A stretch of DNA of 5,387 nucleotides from Candidatus Margulisiibacteriota bacterium. GTDB lineage: Bacteria; Margulisbacteria; WOR-1; O2-12-FULL-45-9; XYB2-FULL-48-7. Below the pieces are notes generated by a model. That model did no database searches, was not told the origin of the DNA, and saw only the letters and a list, made by a program, of their open reading frames with translations. Below, in pieces: positions 1 through 5,130 of this stretch; position 1 is the stretch's first letter, and each line of letters opens with the position of its first letter. The stretch spans positions 1 through 5,387 of the forward strand of contig JAQUOB010000096.1 of assembly GCA_028717325.1 (NCBI GenBank), given 5' to 3'. The position numbers and the translations under genes were made by a program.

Positions 1-538
1 CGCCGGCGTAAAGAGAAGAAAGTACGCCGATCGAGAAGATCGAAACAACGACCAGATTTAGCCAGAGAAAGGTTTGCGGCATCCCTTTAAGCGAAAGGTT
101 CATGAATGACTCGCGGGTAGGCAGGCGGAACCGGCGGGCGATCGCCATGAAGTTCCGCGGCAGGAAAGCCGCGCCGATCAAATAAGGCACCGACCCCACC
201 CTTTCAAATCTAAAAATCGCCTGGGTAAAAACGGAGACGAAGAACGGCGTGAAAAGCGCGCCGAAAGAATTGCCGATAAAAGCCGCGAAAATGACCCAGC
301 GAAAACTATTGACCAAAGCGCCGGGATTACCAGTCAGGATAGAGTGGTCAACCATGCCGCCGAGGAACGGCGCCTGGAGCATGTTCGAAGTTCGCGTGAT
401 CAATAAGGTGGCGTTGACGAACGACAGCGAAGTCGCTATCTGCTTGGTCCTGACCCCCGCTAACCGCAAAGAGGTAGCGGCGGTTTCGGTAAAATGAATA
501 ATGCCGGTCAAGATACAAACGATCAAAATTGGGTTCAT
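1..538 (-). CDS. amj: Lipid II flippase, Amj family (DUF2837), partial, C-terminus off the left edge
   Basis: Reading the minus strand from the ATG at 538-536 gives 179 codons without a stop, continuing past the window edge. The protein begins MNPILIVCILTGIIHFTETA, followed by SLRLAGVRTKQIATSLSF (about residues 23-40) and TRTSNMLQAPFLGGMVD (about 48-64). This pattern of a first membrane helix with an acidic residue, then a conserved RLAGVRT loop and an RTSNMLQAP segment, is what I recognise as the Amj/YdaH (DUF2837) family. Amj is an alternative to MurJ in Bacillus subtilis and moves lipid II across the cytoplasmic membrane for peptidoglycan synthesis. Further hydrophobic helices lie near residues 80-110, 125-137 and 162-179. 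The start is supported by a promoter whose -10 ends 8 nt upstream; there is no convincing Shine-Dalgarno. It is divergent from bioF with 72 bp between start codons. Family assignment is from motif memory, not a search. Confidence 0.84.
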   Translation of the reverse strand, partial: MNPILIVCILTGIIHFTETAATSLRLAGVRTKQIATSLSFVNATLLITRTSNMLQAPFLGGMVDHSILTGNPGALVNSFRWVIFAAFIGNSFGALFTPFFVSVFTQAIFRFERVGSVPYLIGAAFLPRNFMAIARRFRLPTRESFMNLSLKGMPQTFLWLNLVVVSIFSIGVLSSLYAG

Positions 539-546
539 GACGCCCC

Positions 547-575
547 ATTATATAATGAAAGGAACCCGACCGCAA
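547..575 (-). promoter_or_regulatory. Promoter of amj (predicted leaderless)
   Basis: On the minus strand TTGCGG (575-570), a 17-nt spacer and a perfect TATAAT (552-547) form a sigma70-type promoter. Only 8 nt (GGGGCGTC) separate the -10 from the ATG at 538, so transcription should start at or within one or two bases of the start codon. No Shine-Dalgarno would then be present in the mRNA. The TSS itself is inferred. Confidence 0.68.
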
Positions 576-604
576 TTGCCCGTGGCAGGATGAGAAGCTA
601 TAAT
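576..604 (+). promoter_or_regulatory. Promoter of bioF-bioD (predicted leaderless)
   Basis: TTGCCC (576-581), a 17-nt spacer and a perfect TATAAT (599-604) are followed by GGAACC and then ATG at 611. The seventh base after the -10 is the A of the start codon, the usual place for +1, so the mRNA is predicted to begin with AUG. The -35 abuts the -35 of the divergent amj promoter, and the junction is the centre of the palindrome GCAATTGC (572-579). No clear BirA-type operator is visible. Confidence 0.68.
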
Positions 605-610
605 GGAACC

Positions 611-1771
611 ATGCTTGACTATATTAATGAAGAGCTGGCCGAGCTAAAAAGAGCCGGTCTTTATCGCTCCTTGAAGAAGATCGACAAGACGGACGGACGC
701 CTGGTCGAGATCAACGGTAAAAAGCTCATAAACTTTTGCTCGAACAACTATCTCGGCCTGGCCAACCATCCGAAAGTGATCGAGGCCGCGAATCTTGCCT
801 GTCAGGAATTCGGTGCCGGCTCGGGCGCCTCGCGTTTGATCTCCGGCAATCTAGAAATTCATGAAAAATTAGAAGCCAGGATCGCCGGGTTCAAGTCACG
901 CTCAGCCGCCCTGGTTTTCCCGACCGGCTTTATGGCCAACCTGGGCGTCATCGGCTCGCTGATGGATGAGAACGACACGATCATCATTGACCGGCTCAAC
1001 CACGCCTCGATCGTCGACGCTTGCCGGCTCTCCAAAGCCAAACTTCAGGTCTATCCCCACAAAGATATGGCCGCGCTGGGCCAAGTGCTCCAGCGTTCGG
1101 ATAAATTCAAAAAACGGCTGATCGTGACCGACTCCATCTTCAGCATGGACGGCGATATCGCCCCACTGCCGCAGATCGTCGAACTGGCGAAGAAATATGA
1201 CGCTTTGACTATGATCGACGAAGCGCATGCGACTGGGGTACTAGGGACCAGGGGCCGGGGACTTGAAGAACACTTTGGACTTGAAGGATCGGTCGATATT
1301 ATTATGGGAACGTTGTCGAAGGCTGTCGGTAGTCTGGGCGGGTTTGTGGCCGGCAGTCAAGAGCTGATCGATCTTTTAAAGAACAAAGCCCGCAGTTTTA
1401 TTTACACCACCGCCCTGCCGCCGTCGGCTTGCGCCGCTTCACTGGCGGCATTCGAGCTGATCGAGAATGAGCCGGAACATCTCGGAAACCTGCGGGAAAA
1501 TATCAAAACCCTCACCCGCTTGCGCTCAACCGCCCCCCCTCTCCCAGAGGGAGAGGGTAAAACCCCAATCTTGCCAATCATAATCGGTCCCGCCGAAAAG
1601 ACAGTAGAAATTTCTCAGCAATTGTTTGAGCAAGGCTCTTTTATCTCCGCCATCCGGCCGCCAACCGTCCCCAAAGGTCAAAGCCGCCTGCGGCTGACCC
1701 TGACCGCATTGCACACCAAGGAGGATATCGAATGTCTGGCATCTTTGTTACGGGCACTGATACCGGCGTAG
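611..1771 (+). CDS. bioF: 8-amino-7-oxononanoate synthase (BioF), PLP-dependent
   Basis: Alpha-oxoamine synthase of 386 residues, close to the usual 380-400. It condenses pimeloyl thioester with alanine to give 7-keto-8-aminopelargonate in the cytosol, an early biotin step. Visible motifs are FCSNNYLGLANHP (about residues 42-54), GAGSGASRLISGN (68-80), NHAS with the PLP-stacking His131, DEAHATGVLG with Asp203 and His206, and TLSKA with the Schiff-base Lys237. The GAGSGASRLISG segment and the following bioD favour BioF over the close relative 2-amino-3-ketobutyrate ligase (Kbl). The open frame extends to an ATG at 494, but those 39 extra codons would run antisense through amj and across the promoter; MLDYINEELAELKRAGLYR is a normal family N-terminus and its ATG sits 6 nt after a TATAAT. 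An ATG at 590 is a less likely alternative. Residues about 300-317 are encoded by a palindromic repeat (1509-1560), which is unusual. Confidence 0.93.
   Translation: MLDYINEELAELKRAGLYRSLKKIDKTDGRLVEINGKKLINFCSNNYLGLANHPKVIEAANLACQEFGAGSGASRLISGNLEIHEKLEARIAGFKSRSAALVFPTGFMANLGVIGSLMDENDTIIIDRLNHASIVDACRLSKAKLQVYPHKDMAALGQVLQRSDKFKKRLIVTDSIFSMDGDIAPLPQIVELAKKYDALTMIDEAHATGVLGTRGRGLEEHFGLEGSVDIIMGTLSKAVGSLGGFVAGSQELIDLLKNKARSFIYTTALPPSACAASLAAFELIENEPEHLGNLRENIKTLTRLRSTAPPLPEGEGKTPILPIIIGPAEKTVEISQQLFEQGSFISAIRPPTVPKGQSRLRLTLTALHTKEDIECLASLLRALIPA
1509..1560 (+). repeat. Palindromic repeat copy A, inside bioF
   Basis: This roughly 52-bp element starts CCCTCACCCGCT and ends in a perfect 9-bp hairpin: CCCTCTCCC (1537-1545), loop AGA, GGGAGAGGG (1549-1557), then TAA. 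It matches copy B (2342-2392) over its whole length with about one indel and a few substitutions in the middle. Here it lies in frame within bioF and encodes the low-complexity stretch TRLRSTAPPLPEGEGK. It resembles a REP-type interspersed repeat; the family is not identified. Confidence 0.85.
1718..1724 (+). promoter_or_regulatory. Strong Shine-Dalgarno of bioD
   Basis: AAGGAGG lies 7 nt before the ATG at 1732, inside the 3' end of bioF. It fixes the bioD start and shows that the organism does use Shine-Dalgarno initiation for an internal operon gene, in contrast to the first genes of the transcription units here. Confidence 0.9.
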
Positions 1772-2337
1772 GCAAGACCTACGCTACGATTTACCTGGCC
1801 GAAAAGTTCCGGCGCGACGGCATCGATGTCGGCGTCATGAAACCGATCTCGACCGGTCCGGACAAAGATAACGACGCCTGGCTGTTGAAGAAAAAGTTAA
1901 AGCTGGATGATCCGATCGAACTGATCAACCCGGTCCGCCTCAAATATCCGCTCGCCCCCTATCCCGCCGCTAAACTGGAGAAGAAAAAGATCGATCTCAA
2001 AAAGATATTCTCGGCTTATAAAGAGCTGGAGAAAAGGCATCAAACAATAATAGTCGAAGGGATCGGCGGCGTGGCCGTGCCGATCACCGAAAAATACTGC
2101 GTTGCCGACCTGATCCATGATCTCGGCCTGCCGGCGGTCGTCGTCGCCCGGGCCGGCTTAGGCACCATTAACCATACTCTGCTGACGATCGGCGCCCTGA
2201 TCGATTGTCACGTCGAGGTGATGGGTGTGATCATGAACGGCTTCACCGGCAAGGATCGGTCTGAAAAGACAAACGCCGAAGTGATTGAAAAATTATCCGG
2301 AGTGCCGGTGCTGGAGAAGCTTAAGTGGGCACGGTGA
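1732..2337 (+). CDS. bioD: ATP-dependent dethiobiotin synthetase (BioD)
   Basis: Cytosolic enzyme that closes the ureido ring of 7,8-diaminopelargonate with CO2 and ATP to form dethiobiotin, the step before biotin synthase. The 201-residue product opens with FVTGTDTGVGKT, the BioD P-loop (Lys15), then VMKPISTG (Lys37), NDAW with the likely Mg-binding Asp48, IIVEGIGGVAVPI (Glu109) and GLGTINHTLLT (about residues 142-152). These are the ATP, metal and substrate positions of the family. It is somewhat short: the E. coli enzyme is about 225 residues, and the missing part is the C-terminal tail after VPVLEKLKW. The start has a strong AAGGAGG site and the gene overlaps the end of bioF by 40 nt, so the two are co-transcribed. 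bioA and bioB are absent from the window. Confidence 0.95.
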   Translation: MSGIFVTGTDTGVGKTYATIYLAEKFRRDGIDVGVMKPISTGPDKDNDAWLLKKKLKLDDPIELINPVRLKYPLAPYPAAKLEKKKIDLKKIFSAYKELEKRHQTIIVEGIGGVAVPITEKYCVADLIHDLGLPAVVVARAGLGTINHTLLTIGALIDCHVEVMGVIMNGFTGKDRSEKTNAEVIEKLSGVPVLEKLKWAR

Positions 2338-2341
2338 ACCT

Positions 2342-2392
2342 CCCTCACCCGCTGGCACCAACCGTCCCCCCTCTCCCAAAGGGAGAGGGTAA
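2342..2392 (+). repeat. Palindromic repeat copy B, downstream of bioD
   Basis: Begins CCCTCACCCGCT five bases after the bioD stop and ends with the perfect hairpin CCCTCTCCC (2369-2377), loop AAA, GGGAGAGGG (2381-2389) plus TAA. It is a direct repeat of copy A inside bioF and an inverted repeat of copy C. No T-tract follows, so it is not a canonical intrinsic terminator. Confidence 0.88.
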
Positions 2393-2402
2393 TACAATTG
2401 AA

Positions 2403-2455
2403 TTTTCCTTCTCCCTCTGGGAGAAGGGGGTGACCTTAGCGTCAGCGGATGAGGG
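2403..2455 (-). repeat. Palindromic repeat copy C, inverted relative to A and B
   Basis: Read on the minus strand it begins CCCTCATCCGCTGA (2455-2442) and ends with the hairpin CCTTCTCCC, AGA, GGGAGAAGG (2427-2407). It is more diverged than A and B, but the second stem arm keeps a compensating change (A/T in place of G/C on both arms). With copy B it makes a head-to-head inverted pair around about 10 nt containing CAATTG, able to fold into one long imperfect hairpin in the gap between bioD and queH. Confidence 0.82.
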
Positions 2456-2463
2456 CTGTATTA

Positions 2464-2997
2464 CTACCTTAAGCCAAACTCACACCCGCAATATTTTTGA
2501 CGGTAAATGCCATGCAGTCGTGATAGTTCTATGCCCCGGCGATGAGCTTCACCGGCATCGATCTGAAAGGTAACATATTCCAACCCATGTTGTTCCGCCA
2601 ACTCAACGCCGTAACGGTTGATGAAACTGACATCCTTGAAGCGGCTAACGCTCAAAGTCGTAGCGAAACGCTCAAACCCATTTTCCTTAGCAAACCGGGC
2701 CGTCCCGGCCAGCCGAAACTTAAAGCAGGCCTGACATCGCTCCCCGCCCTCTTGATAAGTTTCAGGCAAATTCAGCAATTGGCTCGTAACATACCTTAAC
2801 CAATTATCATGTTCATATTCACCGGCCAAAAAATCCAGGCTGGATATCCCGGCAATCTTTTCTGTTTCTTTTGATCGCTTGTCATATTCTTCGCGGGGAT
2901 AAATATTCGGTCCGTAGAAGAACAAAACCGGCCGATCAGCTGCTTCGATCAACGGCAAGGCACAAGGGGCACAACAAACGTTTAATAAAAATCTCAT
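2464..2997 (-). CDS. queH: Epoxyqueuosine reductase QueH (DUF208)
   Basis: QueH reduces epoxyqueuosine to queuosine at the tRNA wobble position, the last step of queuosine synthesis, and is a non-homologous replacement for the cobalamin enzyme QueG. The 177-residue protein shows the family's cysteine motifs: NVCCAPC at residues 6-12, ERCQACFKFRL with Cys88 and Cys91, and IYRQKYCGCEFG with Cys170 and Cys172. These bind the Fe-S cluster and a nearby metal site in characterised members. TTLSVSRFKD (about 113-122) is also typical. The ATG overlaps the yjbQ stop as ATGA, and a GGGAG sits one base before it, so translation is probably coupled to yjbQ. No other queuosine genes are in the window. It converges on bioD across the paired repeats. 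Confidence 0.93.
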   Translation of the reverse strand: MRFLLNVCCAPCALPLIEAADRPVLFFYGPNIYPREEYDKRSKETEKIAGISSLDFLAGEYEHDNWLRYVTSQLLNLPETYQEGGERCQACFKFRLAGTARFAKENGFERFATTLSVSRFKDVSFINRYGVELAEQHGLEYVTFQIDAGEAHRRGIELSRLHGIYRQKYCGCEFGLR

Positions 2998-3407
2998 TCT
3001 CCCATAACCTTAACCACGATCCGCTTTTTTCTCTGGCCGTCAAACTCGCCGTAGAAAACCTGCTGCCAGGGGCCAAAATCGAGTTTCCCTTTGGTGATCG
3101 GGACCATGACTTGATGATGAAAAAGAATGGATTTTAAATGGGCATCCCCGTTCGTCTCGCCAGTTTGATGATGATGATAATTGATGTTGAACGGCGCCAG
3201 CTTCTCCGCCCATTCCAGAAAATCCTGCTTGATCCCCGATTCTTCGTCATTAACGAAGATCGCAGCGGTTATATGCATAGCCGAGACCAAAACCATCCCC
3301 TCTTTGACTGCCGACTTTTCAACGATCGCCTCAACTTCGGAGGTGATATTTACTATTTCTTTCGGCTTCTTTGTGTTCATGAACAGATAATCGGTATAAG
3401 TTTTCAT
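2994..3407 (-). CDS. yjbQ: YjbQ / UPF0047 family protein (annotated as secondary thiamine-phosphate synthase)
   Basis: A 137-residue protein, the usual size for this small trimeric family. Visible conserved parts are SAMHITAAIFVNDEE (about residues 42-56, with His45, Asn53, Glu55), TNGDAHLKS (85-93, with His90), PITKGKLDFGPWQQV (103-117) and EFDGQRKKRIVVKV near the C-terminus. The family has weak thiamine-phosphate synthase activity in some members, but its real cellular role is uncertain. I place the start at the ATG 3407-3405, giving MKTYTDYLFMNT. An in-frame TTG at 3443 would add 12 residues, but that TTG is part of the promoter's TTGACA. The gene is first in a two-gene unit with queH (4-nt ATGA overlap). 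Confidence 0.94.
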   Translation of the reverse strand: MKTYTDYLFMNTKKPKEIVNITSEVEAIVEKSAVKEGMVLVSAMHITAAIFVNDEESGIKQDFLEWAEKLAPFNINYHHHQTGETNGDAHLKSILFHHQVMVPITKGKLDFGPWQQVFYGEFDGQRKKRIVVKVMGE

Positions 3408-3414
3408 AGAACTA

Positions 3415-3443
3415 ATCATAAAGAAAAAGTGAAATTTTGTCAA
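3415..3443 (-). promoter_or_regulatory. Promoter of yjbQ-queH (predicted leaderless)
   Basis: On the minus strand a perfect TTGACA (3443-3438), a 17-nt spacer and TATGAT (3420-3415) form a near-consensus sigma70 promoter. Seven bases (TAGTTCT) then precede the ATG at 3407, which places +1 at or next to the start codon. No Shine-Dalgarno is visible upstream of the ATG, so a leaderless mRNA is the simplest reading. Confidence 0.78.
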
Positions 3444-3510
3444 AAAACCGCCGATATATATATAGGTAGAAGGAAGCCATACCTTTCACCAAACTGTCGA
3501 AGCAAACTAA

Positions 3511-3536
3511 CCCCTGAGCCTGTTCAGGGGTTTTTT
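3511..3536. terminator. Intrinsic terminator hairpin overlapping the glycosyltransferase stop codon
   Basis: CCCCTGA (3511-3517), a 6-nt loop and TCAGGGG (3524-3530) form a perfect 7-bp stem followed on the plus strand by six T. Read on the minus strand, the direction of the glycosyltransferase gene, the stem is preceded by six A and followed by the looser T-rich TTAGTTTGCTT. It can therefore act in both directions: ending the glycosyltransferase transcript before yjbQ, and blocking antisense reading from the left. The gene's TGA stop (3526-3524) is in the stem. Confidence 0.75.
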
Positions 3537-5113
3537 GTTGGGGAAAAATACCTCGCCTTGAGCTTATAAACTTTAATACTGCAAGAGCCGTACGTCTCTT
3601 TTTTCAGCGGCTCCTGCCAGTAAGCCGAGTCCCCCCGGCGGATACTGCCGCCCACTAATTCATAGCGCTCCTTCAACAGTTTATCCAGATATTGGAAGAT
3701 CAGCCGCGGGCTTGAGCGCCTGACCAGCCAGCTTAAAGGCGAGCGCACCCAGACGATAACTTTCGGCGGATGTTTTCCCAGTTCCGCCACTAGCTCTTGT
3801 TGGTAAGCCAAGGCCTTTGGGTGTTCGATCATCAAGCCGTACATGCCGCCAAAGCGCGTCGGTCCGAGCCGTTTGGCATAATATAGTATCTCCTGCTCCG
3901 TCCCGGCGACAAAAACATAATCATCGGGTTTGGTCAGATCAGCAACCCGTTGGGCAACGATCGGCGCTTCCACAAAAGGATTGAGCAGACTGTAGCTCCT
4001 CGACGTAACTTCGGTCGGTGTCATAAAATACCAGCTGCGCACCGGCCAGAGCATCGACAAAAGGACCAGAAAAACCAGGGCAAAAGTGACCCACCCTTTC
4101 ATGGCCGGCTTAAACCTGATCGCTATTTGGTCGATCAGTGAATCCAGCGCAACGGCGCTGACGATCGCCCAGAAGGGCATCAGCATAATGTAATAATGGC
4201 CGTAAGGGGTGTTAAAGATCGAAGCCAGCGAGATCAAAAGCAGGCCGAGATAAAATCCCCAGCGGAGCGGACGTTTGATCAGGAACCAGATCAAAAGGAA
4301 GAACAGGGCCTGCCAGTAGTACAAAAATATCTTAAGATGGTTAAAAAGAAAATTAAAGGTCAGTCCCCCGCTCGCCGCCATATAATAACGGTTAAATTCG
4401 ACCGTCTGCTCCCAGAACCCTGGCCAGCCGCCCCTGGCAAAAAAATAACCGGTGACCAAAACAAAAGTTAAGACCGCGCCCGCCAGGGCGAATAAAATTC
4501 TGGGCAGTAAACTCCCGACCGACTTTTCCCTCCGCCAATTTTCGACCAGCCAGACCAGGAAAATGAACAGGACGGCAAAGATAGCGATCTGTTTATAAAG
4601 GATCGTCGCCGCGCCGCAAACCGCCGCGAAGAACCACGGCCAGTTGCCCGGTTTATCCCGGTTAAAAACGTAGATCGCCAGCAGCCCCATTAGCGGCAGG
4701 ATCATGAATTTTTCCGTATTGGCCGCGAATGGCGTTAAATACGGCAGCATGACCATCGGAGTTATCAGCCACATGGCGATCAAGCCGGCCCGTTGGCCGA
4801 ATTCACGGGTAACCGTTAAGCCAAGTAAACCCACCGTCAATGCAAAGGAAATAAAAGCGATCAGGTGGACCGGCCAAAATGCCGCGGAGTTGATCAGAAC
4901 AGCCAGAAGATAAGGGAAGAAGATCAGCGGCGGTTTCTGCTCAAAAGTGTCAACGTAGGGGACATGGCCCTGGGTCAGCAACCAGGCGCCGTAGGCGTAA
5001 TGGCCCTCATCCCGTTCAAACGGGGCATTGAAGCTGTTCCACTGAAGAACGACAAAGAGGAGACAGATCCCGATGATAGATAAGATCGTCCAAAAAGTAA
5101 AATATTTTTTCAA
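3524..5113 (-). CDS. GT-C fold membrane glycosyltransferase, GT39/ArnT-like (PMT_2 domain)
   Basis: A 529-residue integral membrane protein. After the first helix (about residues 7-26) comes FERDEGHYAYGAWLLTQG (32-49) followed by PYVDTFEQKPPL (52-63). An Asp/Glu pair in the first periplasmic loop (Asp35, Glu36) and a K-P-P-L element are hallmarks of PMT/ArnT-type enzymes, which move a sugar from a polyprenyl phosphate donor to lipid, protein or glycan on the outer face of the membrane. About ten more hydrophobic helices lie between 62 and 360, then a soluble domain (about 365-529), a common arrangement in this family. The acceptor and sugar cannot be told. The start is TTG at 5113; no ATG or GTG lies between it and the upstream in-frame stop, and no Shine-Dalgarno is visible. 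It follows the upstream membrane gene by 17 nt, so co-transcription and coupling are likely. Confidence 0.88.
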   Translation of the reverse strand: MKKYFTFWTILSIIGICLLFVVLQWNSFNAPFERDEGHYAYGAWLLTQGHVPYVDTFEQKPPLIFFPYLLAVLINSAAFWPVHLIAFISFALTVGLLGLTVTREFGQRAGLIAMWLITPMVMLPYLTPFAANTEKFMILPLMGLLAIYVFNRDKPGNWPWFFAAVCGAATILYKQIAIFAVLFIFLVWLVENWRREKSVGSLLPRILFALAGAVLTFVLVTGYFFARGGWPGFWEQTVEFNRYYMAASGGLTFNFLFNHLKIFLYYWQALFFLLIWFLIKRPLRWGFYLGLLLISLASIFNTPYGHYYIMLMPFWAIVSAVALDSLIDQIAIRFKPAMKGWVTFALVFLVLLSMLWPVRSWYFMTPTEVTSRSYSLLNPFVEAPIVAQRVADLTKPDDYVFVAGTEQEILYYAKRLGPTRFGGMYGLMIEHPKALAYQQELVAELGKHPPKVIVWVRSPLSWLVRRSSPRLIFQYLDKLLKERYELVGGSIRRGDSAYWQEPLKKETYGSCSIKVYKLKARYFSPTKNP

Positions 5114-5130
5114 AGAGTGATCGATAATGA

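Noticed and set aside
249..497. Plus-strand open frame of 82 codons, and minus-strand frame 348-575
   Set aside because: Both lie over amj in other frames and show no family features; the amj frame has clear conserved motifs.
551..556. A second plus-strand TATAAT as a bioF promoter
   Set aside because: The matching -35 position (around 528-533) is poor, and the TATAAT at 599-604 has a better -35 at exact 17-nt spacing. The site is part of the self-overlapping minus-strand -10.
494..610. N-terminal extension of BioF from the ATG at 494 (39 residues)
   Set aside because: It would run antisense through the start of amj and across both promoters, and it matches no family N-terminus that I know; the ATG at 611 gives a normal length and a promoter-linked start.
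611..1771. 2-amino-3-ketobutyrate CoA ligase (Kbl) instead of BioF
   Set aside because: The GAGSGASRLISG motif and the overlapping bioD favour BioF; Kbl is normally next to threonine dehydrogenase, which is absent here.
2369..2427. Repeat hairpins as canonical Rho-independent terminators
   Set aside because: The stems are strong, but neither strand has a T-tract after them.
2325..2573. Plus-strand open frame after bioD starting MGTVNLPHPLAPT
   Set aside because: It is a translation of the repeat pair (PPLPKGEG, SLWEKGV) and then the antisense of queH.
3454..3484. Short AT repeat followed by a weak hairpin (AGGTA...TACCT) between yjbQ and the terminator
   Set aside because: Only five base pairs with a large loop and no T-tract; it is outside the predicted yjbQ transcript. 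No riboswitch core is visible.
3138..3569. Plus-strand open frame of 143 codons
   Set aside because: Antisense of yjbQ, its promoter and the terminator; no recognisable protein features.
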